From positions 693,958 to 757,957 of the forward strand of contig NZ_JABXWI010000001.1 of assembly GCF_014930365.1 (NCBI RefSeq): 64,000 bases of DNA, written 5' to 3'. Both the position numbers and the translations under genes were made by a program. Origin of the DNA: Streptomyces caniscabiei. Lineage in GTDB: Bacteria; Actinomycetota; Actinomycetes; Streptomycetales; Streptomycetaceae. This document shows positions 57,914 through 64,000 of the stretch, in pieces. Below the pieces are notes generated by a model. That model saw nothing but the letters and a program-made list of their open reading frames with translations. It was not told the origin of the DNA and ran no database searches. Position 1 is the first letter of the stretch. Each line of letters begins with the position of its first letter.

Positions 57914-59120
57914 CGCCTACCCCATCGCCTTCGTGGACTGCGAGACCACCCACCTCGACGCCAGCATCGGCGAGGCCTGGGAGGTCGCCGTCATCCTCCG
58001 CGAGCAGCACGGCGAGCAGACCACCGACACCGAGTACGCCTGGCAGATCCGCCCCAACCTCGCCAAGGCCGACCCCGAGGCCCTCCGCATCGGCCGCTAC
58101 GAGGAGCGGTTCGCCGTCCCGCCCAACGCCGAGGCCGCGTGGACCGCCGACGAGAGCGGACACGTCGCGCCGATGACCCGTCGCGAGGCCGTCACCGCCA
58201 TCGTCAACGTCCTGTCCGGCGCCGTTCTCGTCGGCAGCAACCCCGGCTTCGACGACCGCCACCTCCGGCGACTCGTCGGCCGGGGCCGCGCCCAGTGGCA
58301 CTACCGGCCGTACGACATCGTCCAGCTCGCCGCCGCGAAGATCGGCGCCCAGGCTGCCGGCCCGCTCCCGTGGCGCGCGCACGTGCTATCCCGGGCGGTC
58401 GGCATCGAGCCGCCCACCGCCGAGGCCGCGCACACCGCGCTCGGCGACGCCCGCTGGGCCCGCGACGTGTACGACGCCGCCATGGCCCGGGAGAAGTTCC
58501 CGCTGTCGTGGGAGGGCCGCGCGCAGCACGCGATCGGCCTCTACACCTCGACCGCCATCCAGCTGGAGGACGCCGAGCGCGAGCGGGACGAGCACAAGCG
58601 GGACTACCTCAGCGCCTGCGCGACCATCGCCGCCATGCACAAGGCGGCCGTCGGCGAAGTCCGCGGACCGGCCCGGGGTGTCGTCGAGGACGTCGAGGAC
58701 GTACGGGCTGGCATCGAGCGCGTGCGCGGGCTGCACCGTAAGGCCACGCACGGCGACGACTGCGTGCACTGTGTCGCCTTCGGCCCGGCGTACGACAACA
58801 CATGGCCCTGCGAGACGCTCCGCCGCCTTGACGGCCCGTCACAGCCCGTCAACGCAGGCGAGACGCCGTGCACCTGCACCGTCGGCGAGGCCTGCGACCA
58901 GTGCGCCGACGACGACCAGGACGACGAGGAGTTCGAGGAGGACGGCGACTCCGACGGCGATGTCTTCGAGCTGATCTCCGAGATCGCCACCCGGCTCCGC
59001 GACGCCACCGACAGCGGCGAGTACCACGCCGTCGGCCTGATCTACGACCTCGCCAACGGCCGCACGACCATCGCCGACGCCCGCGCCGAGCTCGCCGACA
59101 TCGAGTTCGGACACGTCTGA
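57906..59120 (+). CDS. DnaQ-like exonuclease with C-terminal extension
   Basis: 404 aa from GTG 57906. The N-terminal exonuclease domain (about 1-200) has IAFVDCETTHLDASIGEAWE, VLVGSNPGFDDRHLRRLVGR and AAHTALGDARWARDVYDAA, a DEDDh set. The second half has a coiled coil (EDAERERDEHKRDYLSACAT), a Cys/His cluster (HGDDCVHCVAFG, CTCTVGEACDQCADDD) and an acidic run (DEEFEEDGDSDGDVFE). It is the second exonuclease in the same region and may proofread or degrade host DNA. Confidence 0.82.
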   Translation: MPDAYPIAFVDCETTHLDASIGEAWEVAVILREQHGEQTTDTEYAWQIRPNLAKADPEALRIGRYEERFAVPPNAEAAWTADESGHVAPMTRREAVTAIVNVLSGAVLVGSNPGFDDRHLRRLVGRGRAQWHYRPYDIVQLAAAKIGAQAAGPLPWRAHVLSRAVGIEPPTAEAAHTALGDARWARDVYDAAMAREKFPLSWEGRAQHAIGLYTSTAIQLEDAERERDEHKRDYLSACATIAAMHKAAVGEVRGPARGVVEDVEDVRAGIERVRGLHRKATHGDDCVHCVAFGPAYDNTWPCETLRRLDGPSQPVNAGETPCTCTVGEACDQCADDDQDDEEFEEDGDSDGDVFELISEIATRLRDATDSGEYHAVGLIYDLANGRTTIADARAELADIEFGHV

Positions 59121-59122
59121 CC

Positions 59123-59159
59123 GGTCCGGCCGCCCGCGAGCAGTGCGGGCGGCCGGACC
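59123..59159 (+). terminator. Hairpin after the DnaQ-like gene
   Basis: 15-bp perfect stem (59123-59137 with 59145-59159), 7-nt loop, two bases after the stop codon. No T run. Confidence 0.7.
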
Positions 59160-59189
59160 CCCACCATCCCACCACCCAGGAGCACCACG

Positions 59190-60023
59190 ATGTCCATGGA
59201 CGACCGCCCCAAGGCCCTCGACGCCCTCCTCGCCGCCGCCAACCTCCCCGACGAGGAGACGGCCACCGCCGAGGCCCGCGCCGCCATCGCCCCGCTCGAA
59301 GCGAAGATCCGCGCCGCCAAGGCCCAGGAGCGCGCCGAACTCCGCGAAGCCACCCTCCGGATCGCCGCCGAGCACCTGCGCACCACCCTCTTCGCCGCCG
59401 TCTACGAGGACGCCGGACAGCGCGCGGCCGAGGGCGTGACCCGCGCGGCCGACGAACTGCTGCGCCTCGTCGCCGACCGCGCCACCCCGACGATCACCTG
59501 GCCGTCTCAGCAAGCTCTCGACAAGACCACCGCCCGGTTCCCCGTCGCCCAGTCCGTCGTCTACATCGTTCGCGGCATGCCCGAGGTCCCGGACGAGTAC
59601 ACGAAGGGGCTCACCATCGCCCCGACCGAGATCACCCTCACCTACCGGGCCACGCCGGACGGCCAGCTGGGCCGGATTCACGCGTACGTCAAGGGCTGGT
59701 GGATGAAGGACGGCGCGCGCGTACCGATGGACAAGCCGGTCGGCCGGCACTTCCACGGCGATCTCGCGAGCTGGCCTGAGTGGCTGGCGGCTGAGGCTCG
59801 ACTGCACGATCCGGCCCAGGCCGACGAGGAGCAGCGCGACGAGCGACAGGCGCAGGCAAACCTCGACCTTCTGGCCGAGCAGATCTGCACCCTCGACGGC
59901 GCCATGCGGATCGTCGAGTCCTGGTTCGTGGACGTCAACGACGGCCACGGCCTCGACGCCTCGGACCTCGTCCACCAGCTGGCGGAGGCCGGCTACCAGC
60001 TCCCCAGCGACGGCCCGTCATGA
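59190..60023 (+). CDS. Hypothetical phage protein
   Basis: 277 aa from ATG 59190 (ATG 59196 also possible). A helical N terminus (ATAEARAAIAPLEAKIRAAK, AAEHLRTTLFAAVYEDAGQR) is followed by a beta-rich middle (PTEITLTYRATPDGQLGRIH) and ends in QLAEAGYQLPSDGPS. No family recognised. Coupled to the next gene at a CGTCATGACG junction. Confidence 0.65.
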   Translation: MSMDDRPKALDALLAAANLPDEETATAEARAAIAPLEAKIRAAKAQERAELREATLRIAAEHLRTTLFAAVYEDAGQRAAEGVTRAADELLRLVADRATPTITWPSQQALDKTTARFPVAQSVVYIVRGMPEVPDEYTKGLTIAPTEITLTYRATPDGQLGRIHAYVKGWWMKDGARVPMDKPVGRHFHGDLASWPEWLAAEARLHDPAQADEEQRDERQAQANLDLLAEQICTLDGAMRIVESWFVDVNDGHGLDASDLVHQLAEAGYQLPSDGPS

Positions 60024-60169
60024 CGGCCGTCGTCGTGGTCTTCGCCTTCATCGTCGCCTTCAGCGCGATCGTCTGCGGCCACCAGGGCGAGGACCTTCCG
60101 CGCTTCGCCGTCCGCGCCGTCCTCCGCCGCACCATCCGTCCCACCAACCGCCCTCGGAGCAACCGATGA
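60020..60169 (+). CDS. Very small membrane protein
   Basis: 49 aa from ATG 60020 (ATGA overlap on both sides). MTAVVVVFAFIVAFSAIVCG is one hydrophobic helix, followed by a basic tail (RAVLRRTIRPTNRPRSNR). Its double stop-start coupling and the basic tail make it a credible gene. Confidence 0.6.
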   Translation: MTAVVVVFAFIVAFSAIVCGHQGEDLPRFAVRAVLRRTIRPTNRPRSNR

Positions 60170-60501
60170 GCTACCCCGCCCTCTTCACCACACCCGGCAT
60201 GCGCGACTTCGCCGAAGCCGTCGACGCCGAACGACAGCGCCAACTCGCCAAGTTCGGCGACCAGCACCACCCGATCCTGCAAGGCCTGCACTCGACCGCC
60301 CTCTTCGCCGACCTGGCGCAGGGCCTGCGCGGCATCAACACGAACCGGGCCGAGCGGTGCTGGATGACGATCCTGCTGGAGGAGGCGTACGAGGCCGGCG
60401 CCGAGGCCGACCTGACGAAGTTCCGCGCCGAGATCGTGCAGGTCGCTGCCGTCTGCCAGGCGATCATCACCGACCTCGACCGGCAGGAAGCACACCGATG
60501 A
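60166..60501 (+). CDS. Small phage protein, MazG-like candidate
   Basis: 111 aa from ATG 60166. EAVDAERQRQLAKFGDQHHP is followed by TILLEEAYEAGAEADLTKFR and AEIVQVAAVCQAIITDLDRQ. The EE-x-x-E...E-x-x-Q/D helices resemble the metal-binding helices of MazG/NTP-pyrophosphohydrolases seen in many actinophages. If correct it would cleanse or reshape nucleotide pools. The call is tentative. Confidence 0.5.
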   Translation: MSYPALFTTPGMRDFAEAVDAERQRQLAKFGDQHHPILQGLHSTALFADLAQGLRGINTNRAERCWMTILLEEAYEAGAEADLTKFRAEIVQVAAVCQAIITDLDRQEAHR

Positions 60502-61058
60502 GCCAGCCCACCGTGCGCGACCAGCGCGCCCACACCCACATCAAAGCCCTGGCCGCCGAGTCCAAGACGCTCACCGAGGGCACCGCCGGCACCCCGGCCA
60601 TGGCCTTCGGTTCCGGGATGCTCACCGGCCTCGCCGCCGCCGTCCAGGTCCTGGAAGGCGGCACGGCCGAGGGGGCGATGGAGACGATTGTGCAGCGCCT
60701 GGAGACAGCGATCGGCAAGGCCTACCTTGCGGGTGACCTCCCGCCCACCCCGCCCGCAGCACGCGACCAGATCGCCGCAGCCATCCGCAGCTTCCCGTTC
60801 GACGACTACGGCATGGACGACGTCTCGTACGCGCTCGAAGACACCCCCGAGACACAGGAGTGGGTGCCCGCGCTCGCCGACGCCGTCCTGGCCGCGGTCC
60901 GTCCCGTCGGCCTGGTCGACCTGCTGAAGCGCACCGAGGCGCACCTGTCCGCCCTCCACGGCTCAGTGGCCTGGCACGACAACCTCGGCGCCAACCTGGC
61001 TTGCTCCGGCTGCGAGCTGCGTGACGCCATCCGCACCGCTCTCAAGGACCAGACGTGA
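60498..61058 (+). CDS. Hypothetical phage protein
   Basis: 186 aa from ATG 60498 (ATGA overlap). Helical, with LTGLAAAVQVLEGGTAEGAM and VDLLKRTEAHLSALHGSVAW; a late ACSGCELRDA has two cysteines. No family recognised. It ends coupled to the next gene by GTGA. Confidence 0.55.
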   Translation: MSQPTVRDQRAHTHIKALAAESKTLTEGTAGTPAMAFGSGMLTGLAAAVQVLEGGTAEGAMETIVQRLETAIGKAYLAGDLPPTPPAARDQIAAAIRSFPFDDYGMDDVSYALEDTPETQEWVPALADAVLAAVRPVGLVDLLKRTEAHLSALHGSVAWHDNLGANLACSGCELRDAIRTALKDQT

Positions 61059-61993
61059 CCGACCAACCGTTCACCGACAGCGAGCTTCGCCACCAGCTCG
61101 AAGACGTCATCAAGTCGCTCGGCGCCGCCGAGACCGAACTCGCCCAGTACCGGCGCCGGAACCGCCTCGCCCACAAAGCCCGCCGCGCGAAGGAGCACCA
61201 GCTCGACGGCATCCGCCGCGCCCTCTGCGACATCGGCGCCATCCAAGACGACGACCCCCACTCCCACGCCGACCTGGAGGACGTGATCCGGCAGGCCGGG
61301 CGGCTCGACGAGCTGTCGGCCGCCGTGGCCGCAGACCTCGACTCGTACGGCGAGGACGAGGACCAGCACTGCGGCCCGGTCGCTCCGCCCTCGTTGCTGA
61401 AGGCCTTCGCGGAGGACACGGCCGCGCGCGCCGAGCACGCTGCCGCCGTCGAGGCCGCAGTGACCGTGCCCGTGCCCGACCTGCCGCCGGGATTCGGCAC
61501 CGTCGCCCCCTGCACCACGCCACGCCCCACGCCTGCCCCGCGCATCCTGGCCGAGCAGATCGCCGACACCATCGAGCACGCCCTCATGCCTGTGGTCTCC
61601 GTTCGCGAGGTGCGGCAGGAGACCGCGCGTCGAGCGGCGAACGACGTCCTGGCCGTGGTCCTGCCCGCGTCTTCCCCGGCCGGGCTCCGCGAGCAGATCG
61701 CCGCGCCTATCGACCGCATCCTCGGAGACTGGCCCGAGCACAACCGCACCGACGAGCACGATGCGGTCCGGAACGAGATCACGGAGGCTGTCCTCGCCGT
61801 CATCCCGCCCGCCACCCGCATCGCTGCTGACCGCGCCCGCAACGCTGAGGCTGAGGTGCAGCGCGTCGTGGATCTCTACGAGCGGTGGGTGAAGGCCGGC
61901 CCGCCGCCCCTCGGCGCGCCCCTCGCGCGCTGGTGGGACAAGCGCCTCGTCGAACTCCGCGAAGCCGTCCTCGGCACGAAGGACCCGTCATGA
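61055..61993 (+). CDS. Hypothetical phage protein with coiled coil
   Basis: 312 aa from GTG 61055 (GTGA overlap). LRHQLEDVIKSLGAAETELA, QYRRRNRLAHKARRAKEHQL form a coiled coil. A long Ala-rich middle and two similar helical units (LAEQIADTIEHAL, LREQIAAPIDRIL) follow. It ends RLVELREAVLGTKDPS at a CGTCATGACG junction. Function unknown. Confidence 0.6.
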   Translation: MTDQPFTDSELRHQLEDVIKSLGAAETELAQYRRRNRLAHKARRAKEHQLDGIRRALCDIGAIQDDDPHSHADLEDVIRQAGRLDELSAAVAADLDSYGEDEDQHCGPVAPPSLLKAFAEDTAARAEHAAAVEAAVTVPVPDLPPGFGTVAPCTTPRPTPAPRILAEQIADTIEHALMPVVSVREVRQETARRAANDVLAVVLPASSPAGLREQIAAPIDRILGDWPEHNRTDEHDAVRNEITEAVLAVIPPATRIAADRARNAEAEVQRVVDLYERWVKAGPPPLGAPLARWWDKRLVELREAVLGTKDPS

Positions 61994-62304
61994 CGGGGCG
62001 CACCATGCTCGTCGTGCTGGCCCTCAACTACGACGAGTTCCGGGCCTGGTGCCGCGACAGCGGCCTGCGTCCGAACGACCGCGAGGTGATGTTCGCCGAC
62101 CGGGAGGAACGCCTGCGCGGCCTCACGAACATCAAGGTCATCCGCTGCCGCCGCTGGGACCTCCACCCGGACGCCCTCCGCATCAACCGGACCGCAGAGA
62201 TCATCGAGCAAAGGAGCCAACCATGGGATTCGGCAGCGCAGGGCTCACGTTCTTCAACCCCGTCGCCCGCTCCCTCATCGAGGCTGGCGCCTCCGACGAG
62301 TTGA
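61990..62304 (+). CDS. Small phage protein with unusual 82-bp overlap
   Basis: 104 aa from ATG 61990. The N-terminal 70 residues (MLVVLALNYDEFRAWCRDSG, LRPNDREVMFADREERLRGL, NIKVIRCRRWDLHPDALRI) form a compact alpha/beta unit. The last 30 residues are Ser/Pro-rich and come from sequence shared with the start of the next gene in another frame. The true end may once have been nearer 62220. Confidence 0.6.
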   Translation: MTGRTMLVVLALNYDEFRAWCRDSGLRPNDREVMFADREERLRGLTNIKVIRCRRWDLHPDALRINRTAEIIEQRSQPWDSAAQGSRSSTPSPAPSSRLAPPTS

Positions 62305-62444
62305 AGGAGAAGGTCCTCACGAAGTTGATCGCTGATCTCCAGGCCGAGGACTGGGACACCGAACTGGACTCGCTGCAGCTGTTCCTCGACGACCCCGCGA
62401 TCGTCCGCGCCTTCGCCAACAACAGCATCCACTGGGAGGACTGA
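62223..62444 (+). CDS. Small acidic phage protein
   Basis: 73 aa from ATG 62223 with a perfect AAAGGAG site. It begins MGFGSAGLTFFNPVARSLIE and continues with a charged helical part (ELKEKVLTKLIADLQAEDWD). No family recognised. It overlaps the preceding frame by 82 bp. Confidence 0.65.
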   Translation: MGFGSAGLTFFNPVARSLIEAGASDELKEKVLTKLIADLQAEDWDTELDSLQLFLDDPAIVRAFANNSIHWED

Positions 62445-62447
62445 TCC

Positions 62448-62855
62448 ATGACGATCGCTGTGGACTTTGACGGAGTGATCCACTCCTACCGGCGTGGCTG
62501 GCAGGACGGCAGCATCTACGACCAGCCCATGCCCGGCGCCCTCGACGGGCTTCGTGATCTCCTCGACCACGACAGCGTGTTCGTCTTCACGGCCCGGGAC
62601 CCGGAGCAGGTCGCGCCGTGGCTGGAGCGGTACGGCTTCGACGTCACCACCAACCAGTCGTGCCCCGACTGCCCGCCCTTCGGCGTCACCACCATCTGCA
62701 CGACCTGCAAGGGGACCAGGCTGCTCACGTTCTGGAACCAGCGCGGCCAACTGCTGGTGACGAACCGCAAGCTGCCCGCGACCGCGTACCTCGACGACCG
62801 GGCCGTCCGCTTCGAGACCTGGGACCAGGCGCTTGCCGACCTCACCAGCCCCTGA
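62448..62855 (+). CDS. HAD-family phosphatase
   Basis: 135 aa from ATG 62448. Motif I is IAVDFDGVIHSYRRGW with the nucleophile Asp pair, motif II is VFVFTARDPEQV, and a late AYLDDRAVRFETW supplies the acidic residues. A cysteine pair insert (CPDCPPFGVTTICTTC) forms a likely zinc ribbon, unusual for this fold. Phage HAD enzymes can act on nucleotides or 3'-phosphates; the substrate is not known. Confidence 0.82.
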   Translation: MTIAVDFDGVIHSYRRGWQDGSIYDQPMPGALDGLRDLLDHDSVFVFTARDPEQVAPWLERYGFDVTTNQSCPDCPPFGVTTICTTCKGTRLLTFWNQRGQLLVTNRKLPATAYLDDRAVRFETWDQALADLTSP

Positions 62856-62865
62856 ACACACGGCA

Positions 62866-62901
62866 GGGGCGTGCCCACTCCGCCAAGACCAGGCACGCCC
62901 C
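62866..62901 (+). terminator. Hairpin after the HAD gene
   Basis: GGGGCGTGCC (62866-62875) pairs perfectly with GGCACGCCCC (62892-62901) in an 88-bp gap. Confidence 0.65.
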
Positions 62902-62943
62902 CAGGTGTTGATCACTGTACCCCCGCCCACCAGGGAGAACACC

Positions 62944-63813
62944 GTGACCACCACCATCCCCACCCCACCCACCACCTGCGGCGCCTGCAACCACCCGCAG
63001 GACGCGCACGACACCCGCAAGGGCCACTGCACCACCTGCGCAGACACGTGCGCGTACCGGCCGCCCCGGCTCCTCGTCTGCGGCCTCTGCTACGAGGAGC
63101 TGGGCGAAGAGGTCCACCCGCACCCCGACTGCACGCTCGGTCACCTCGGCACTGTGGCCGACCGCTGGGAAACCCTGGAGGAGCGCGCCGGCACCCGCCC
63201 GGTCACCAGCTGGCCCCCGGCCATGGGCATCACCCGGCTCATGTCCGACGAGGAGCGCCAGGAGCTCGCCGACGAGCGAGCCGACACCGACCCGGACGCC
63301 CCCGGGCCCCGGCCAGCCCCGGTCGACGTGGACGTCCTGGACGTCATGACGACCGTCGAGACGGGTCTGGTCACGGCTGCGGACTGGCTCGCCTCCCGTA
63401 TCCAGCGCGAGCCCGTCAAGGCCCCGACCGGGAAGGGCTGGGGAGACGAGGCGCACAAGGCCGCGGTGCTGCTCGCCGCGAAGGACTCCGCCGACCCGGC
63501 CCGGTGGCGCTTCACCGGGCAGCGCACGGCCACGGCGGCCGCCGAGTGGCTCGCCGCACGCCTCGCCGACCGGCCCGGCCCGTTCCGCCGACTCGACGAC
63601 GGCGAACGCGGAGCCGTCGTCGAGGTCGCCCGCATGGCCAGCGAGCTCGTCCGCCGCAGCCTCGGCGACGCCCGTCGCGTCGAGCCGGTCCCGCACCCGT
63701 GCCCGCACCCCTGCGGCGGGCAGCTGGTCGTCGAGGGAGGGGACGGCGAAGCACCGATCGTCCGCTGCACCGAACGACACTGCGGGCGCACCTGGACCGA
63801 GACCGCCGCATGA
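62944..63813 (+). CDS. Hypothetical phage protein with terminal Cys clusters
   Basis: 289 aa from GTG 62944 (GGGAGAAC site). An N-terminal cluster (TCGACNHPQDAHDTRKGHCT, TCADTCAYRP, LVCGLCYEELG) could bind two zinc ions. The middle is helical (VMTTVETGLVTAADWLASRI). A C-terminal cluster (HPCPHPCGGQLVVEGG, VRCTERHCGRTW) forms another ribbon. Possibly a nucleic-acid-binding protein; not identified. Confidence 0.65.
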   Translation: MTTTIPTPPTTCGACNHPQDAHDTRKGHCTTCADTCAYRPPRLLVCGLCYEELGEEVHPHPDCTLGHLGTVADRWETLEERAGTRPVTSWPPAMGITRLMSDEERQELADERADTDPDAPGPRPAPVDVDVLDVMTTVETGLVTAADWLASRIQREPVKAPTGKGWGDEAHKAAVLLAAKDSADPARWRFTGQRTATAAAEWLAARLADRPGPFRRLDDGERGAVVEVARMASELVRRSLGDARRVEPVPHPCPHPCGGQLVVEGGDGEAPIVRCTERHCGRTWTETAA

Positions 63814-63962
63814 CGCGCCCTGACGGCCCTCGACAGCCACAGCCATGCGACGTCCCCACCGGAGAACACTCACCCGGCAACGCCCGCCTCTACCCCTGCG
63901 GTTGGCGCTGCACCACCCACGCACCACGCCCAGTGACGCCCGTCAGCCACCCAGATCGTTGA
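63810..63962 (+). CDS. Small Cys/His phage protein
   Basis: 50 aa from ATG 63810 (ATGA overlap). It contains PCDVPTGEHSPGNARLYPCG followed by WRCTTHAPRP, a Cys/His set seen in short actinophage proteins. A perfect TGACGCCCGTCA repeat lies near its end. The last 38 bp of the window hold nothing further that can be judged. Confidence 0.55.
   Translation: MTRPDGPRQPQPCDVPTGEHSPGNARLYPCGWRCTTHAPRPVTPVSHPDR
63934..63945. repeat. TGACG-CC-CGTCA dispersed palindrome, copy 4
   Basis: Perfect copy close to the window end, inside the 3' part of the 63810 gene. Confidence 0.6.
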
Positions 63963-64000
63963 CCCTGTAGCACCACCCGCGCCCCGCGCGGTACCGTCAT

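Noticed and set aside
43272..64000. Integrated element read as an AICE (pSAM2-type)
   Set aside because: No RepSA/Prim-Pol initiator, TraB/FtsK-like transfer protein or Spd genes are seen. SSB, WhiB-like protein, loader, exonucleases and many tiny genes fit a temperate phage better. It could still be revised by what lies right of the window.

Overview
The window is high-GC actinobacterial DNA, almost certainly a Streptomyces chromosome close to oriC. The reasons are the codon use, the conserved order fhaA-fhaB-pstP-rodA-pbpA-pknB-srtE2-srtE1-pabA-crgA-rhomboid-cyclophilin, four perfect parS sites (GTTTCACGTGAAAC at 19769, 28830, 28849 and 36776), and scattered intergenic DnaA boxes.

Layout. 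1-8120: catabolism block. It holds a branched-chain 2-oxo acid dehydrogenase operon (bkdABC, reading left, E2 cut by the window edge), a divergent Lrp/AsnC regulator, paaH plus a TetR regulator, and divergent paaN. A near-identical dyad (ACCGA-N4-TCGGT) lies in front of bkdA and between paaH and paaN, so one TetR protein may link both sets. 8166-16700: a three-gene coupled operon (secreted-type protein, HTTM protein, SpoU methyltransferase), an acyl-CoA dehydrogenase behind a KstR-like operator, a rhodanese, a J-domain protein, a DUF2252 protein, and a deletion scar joining the ends of an hxlR gene and an azoreductase gene. 16774-19584: a Tat-exported GH127-type glycosidase carrying a LamG insert.

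20032-43270: tRNA-Leu(CAG), then the growth and division cluster: FHA proteins, PP2C phosphatase, RodA/FtsW, PBP, PASTA kinase PknB, three class E sortases with pabA and a tiny membrane gene, a DUF881 protein, CrgA, rhomboid and cyclophilin. After these come a membrane protein, tRNA-Ala(TGC), an HTH regulator, a second Ser/Thr kinase, a large surface protein, a DLW-39 small protein and a secreted peptide.

43272-64000: the left part of an integrated temperate phage (or phage-like element), open at the right. Its left edge is the 3' half of a tRNA-Ile(GAT) gene, next to a tyrosine integrase. Behind it lie a repressor-type regulator, a divergent XRE/excisionase-like protein, and a long rightward early operon with genes coupled stop-to-start. 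That operon carries an ECF-like sigma factor, a RecA-fold (Sak4-like) ATPase, a UvrD-like helicase, a WhiB-like protein, a replication initiator with a likely helicase loader, SSB, two DEDD exonucleases, a HAD phosphatase and many small zinc-ribbon proteins. No structural, packaging or lysis genes are seen, so these should lie beyond 64000 together with the rebuilt tRNA-Ile.

The most striking signal is inside the phage initiator gene. Eight copies of a 15-bp dyad (GGGCA-N5-TGCCC) are spaced 22, 32 or 23 bp apart and read in alternating frames. This looks like an intragenic replication origin, organised like phage lambda O/P. A second signal is a dispersed TGACG-N2-CGTCA repeat together with CGTCATGACG at five gene junctions of the same element.
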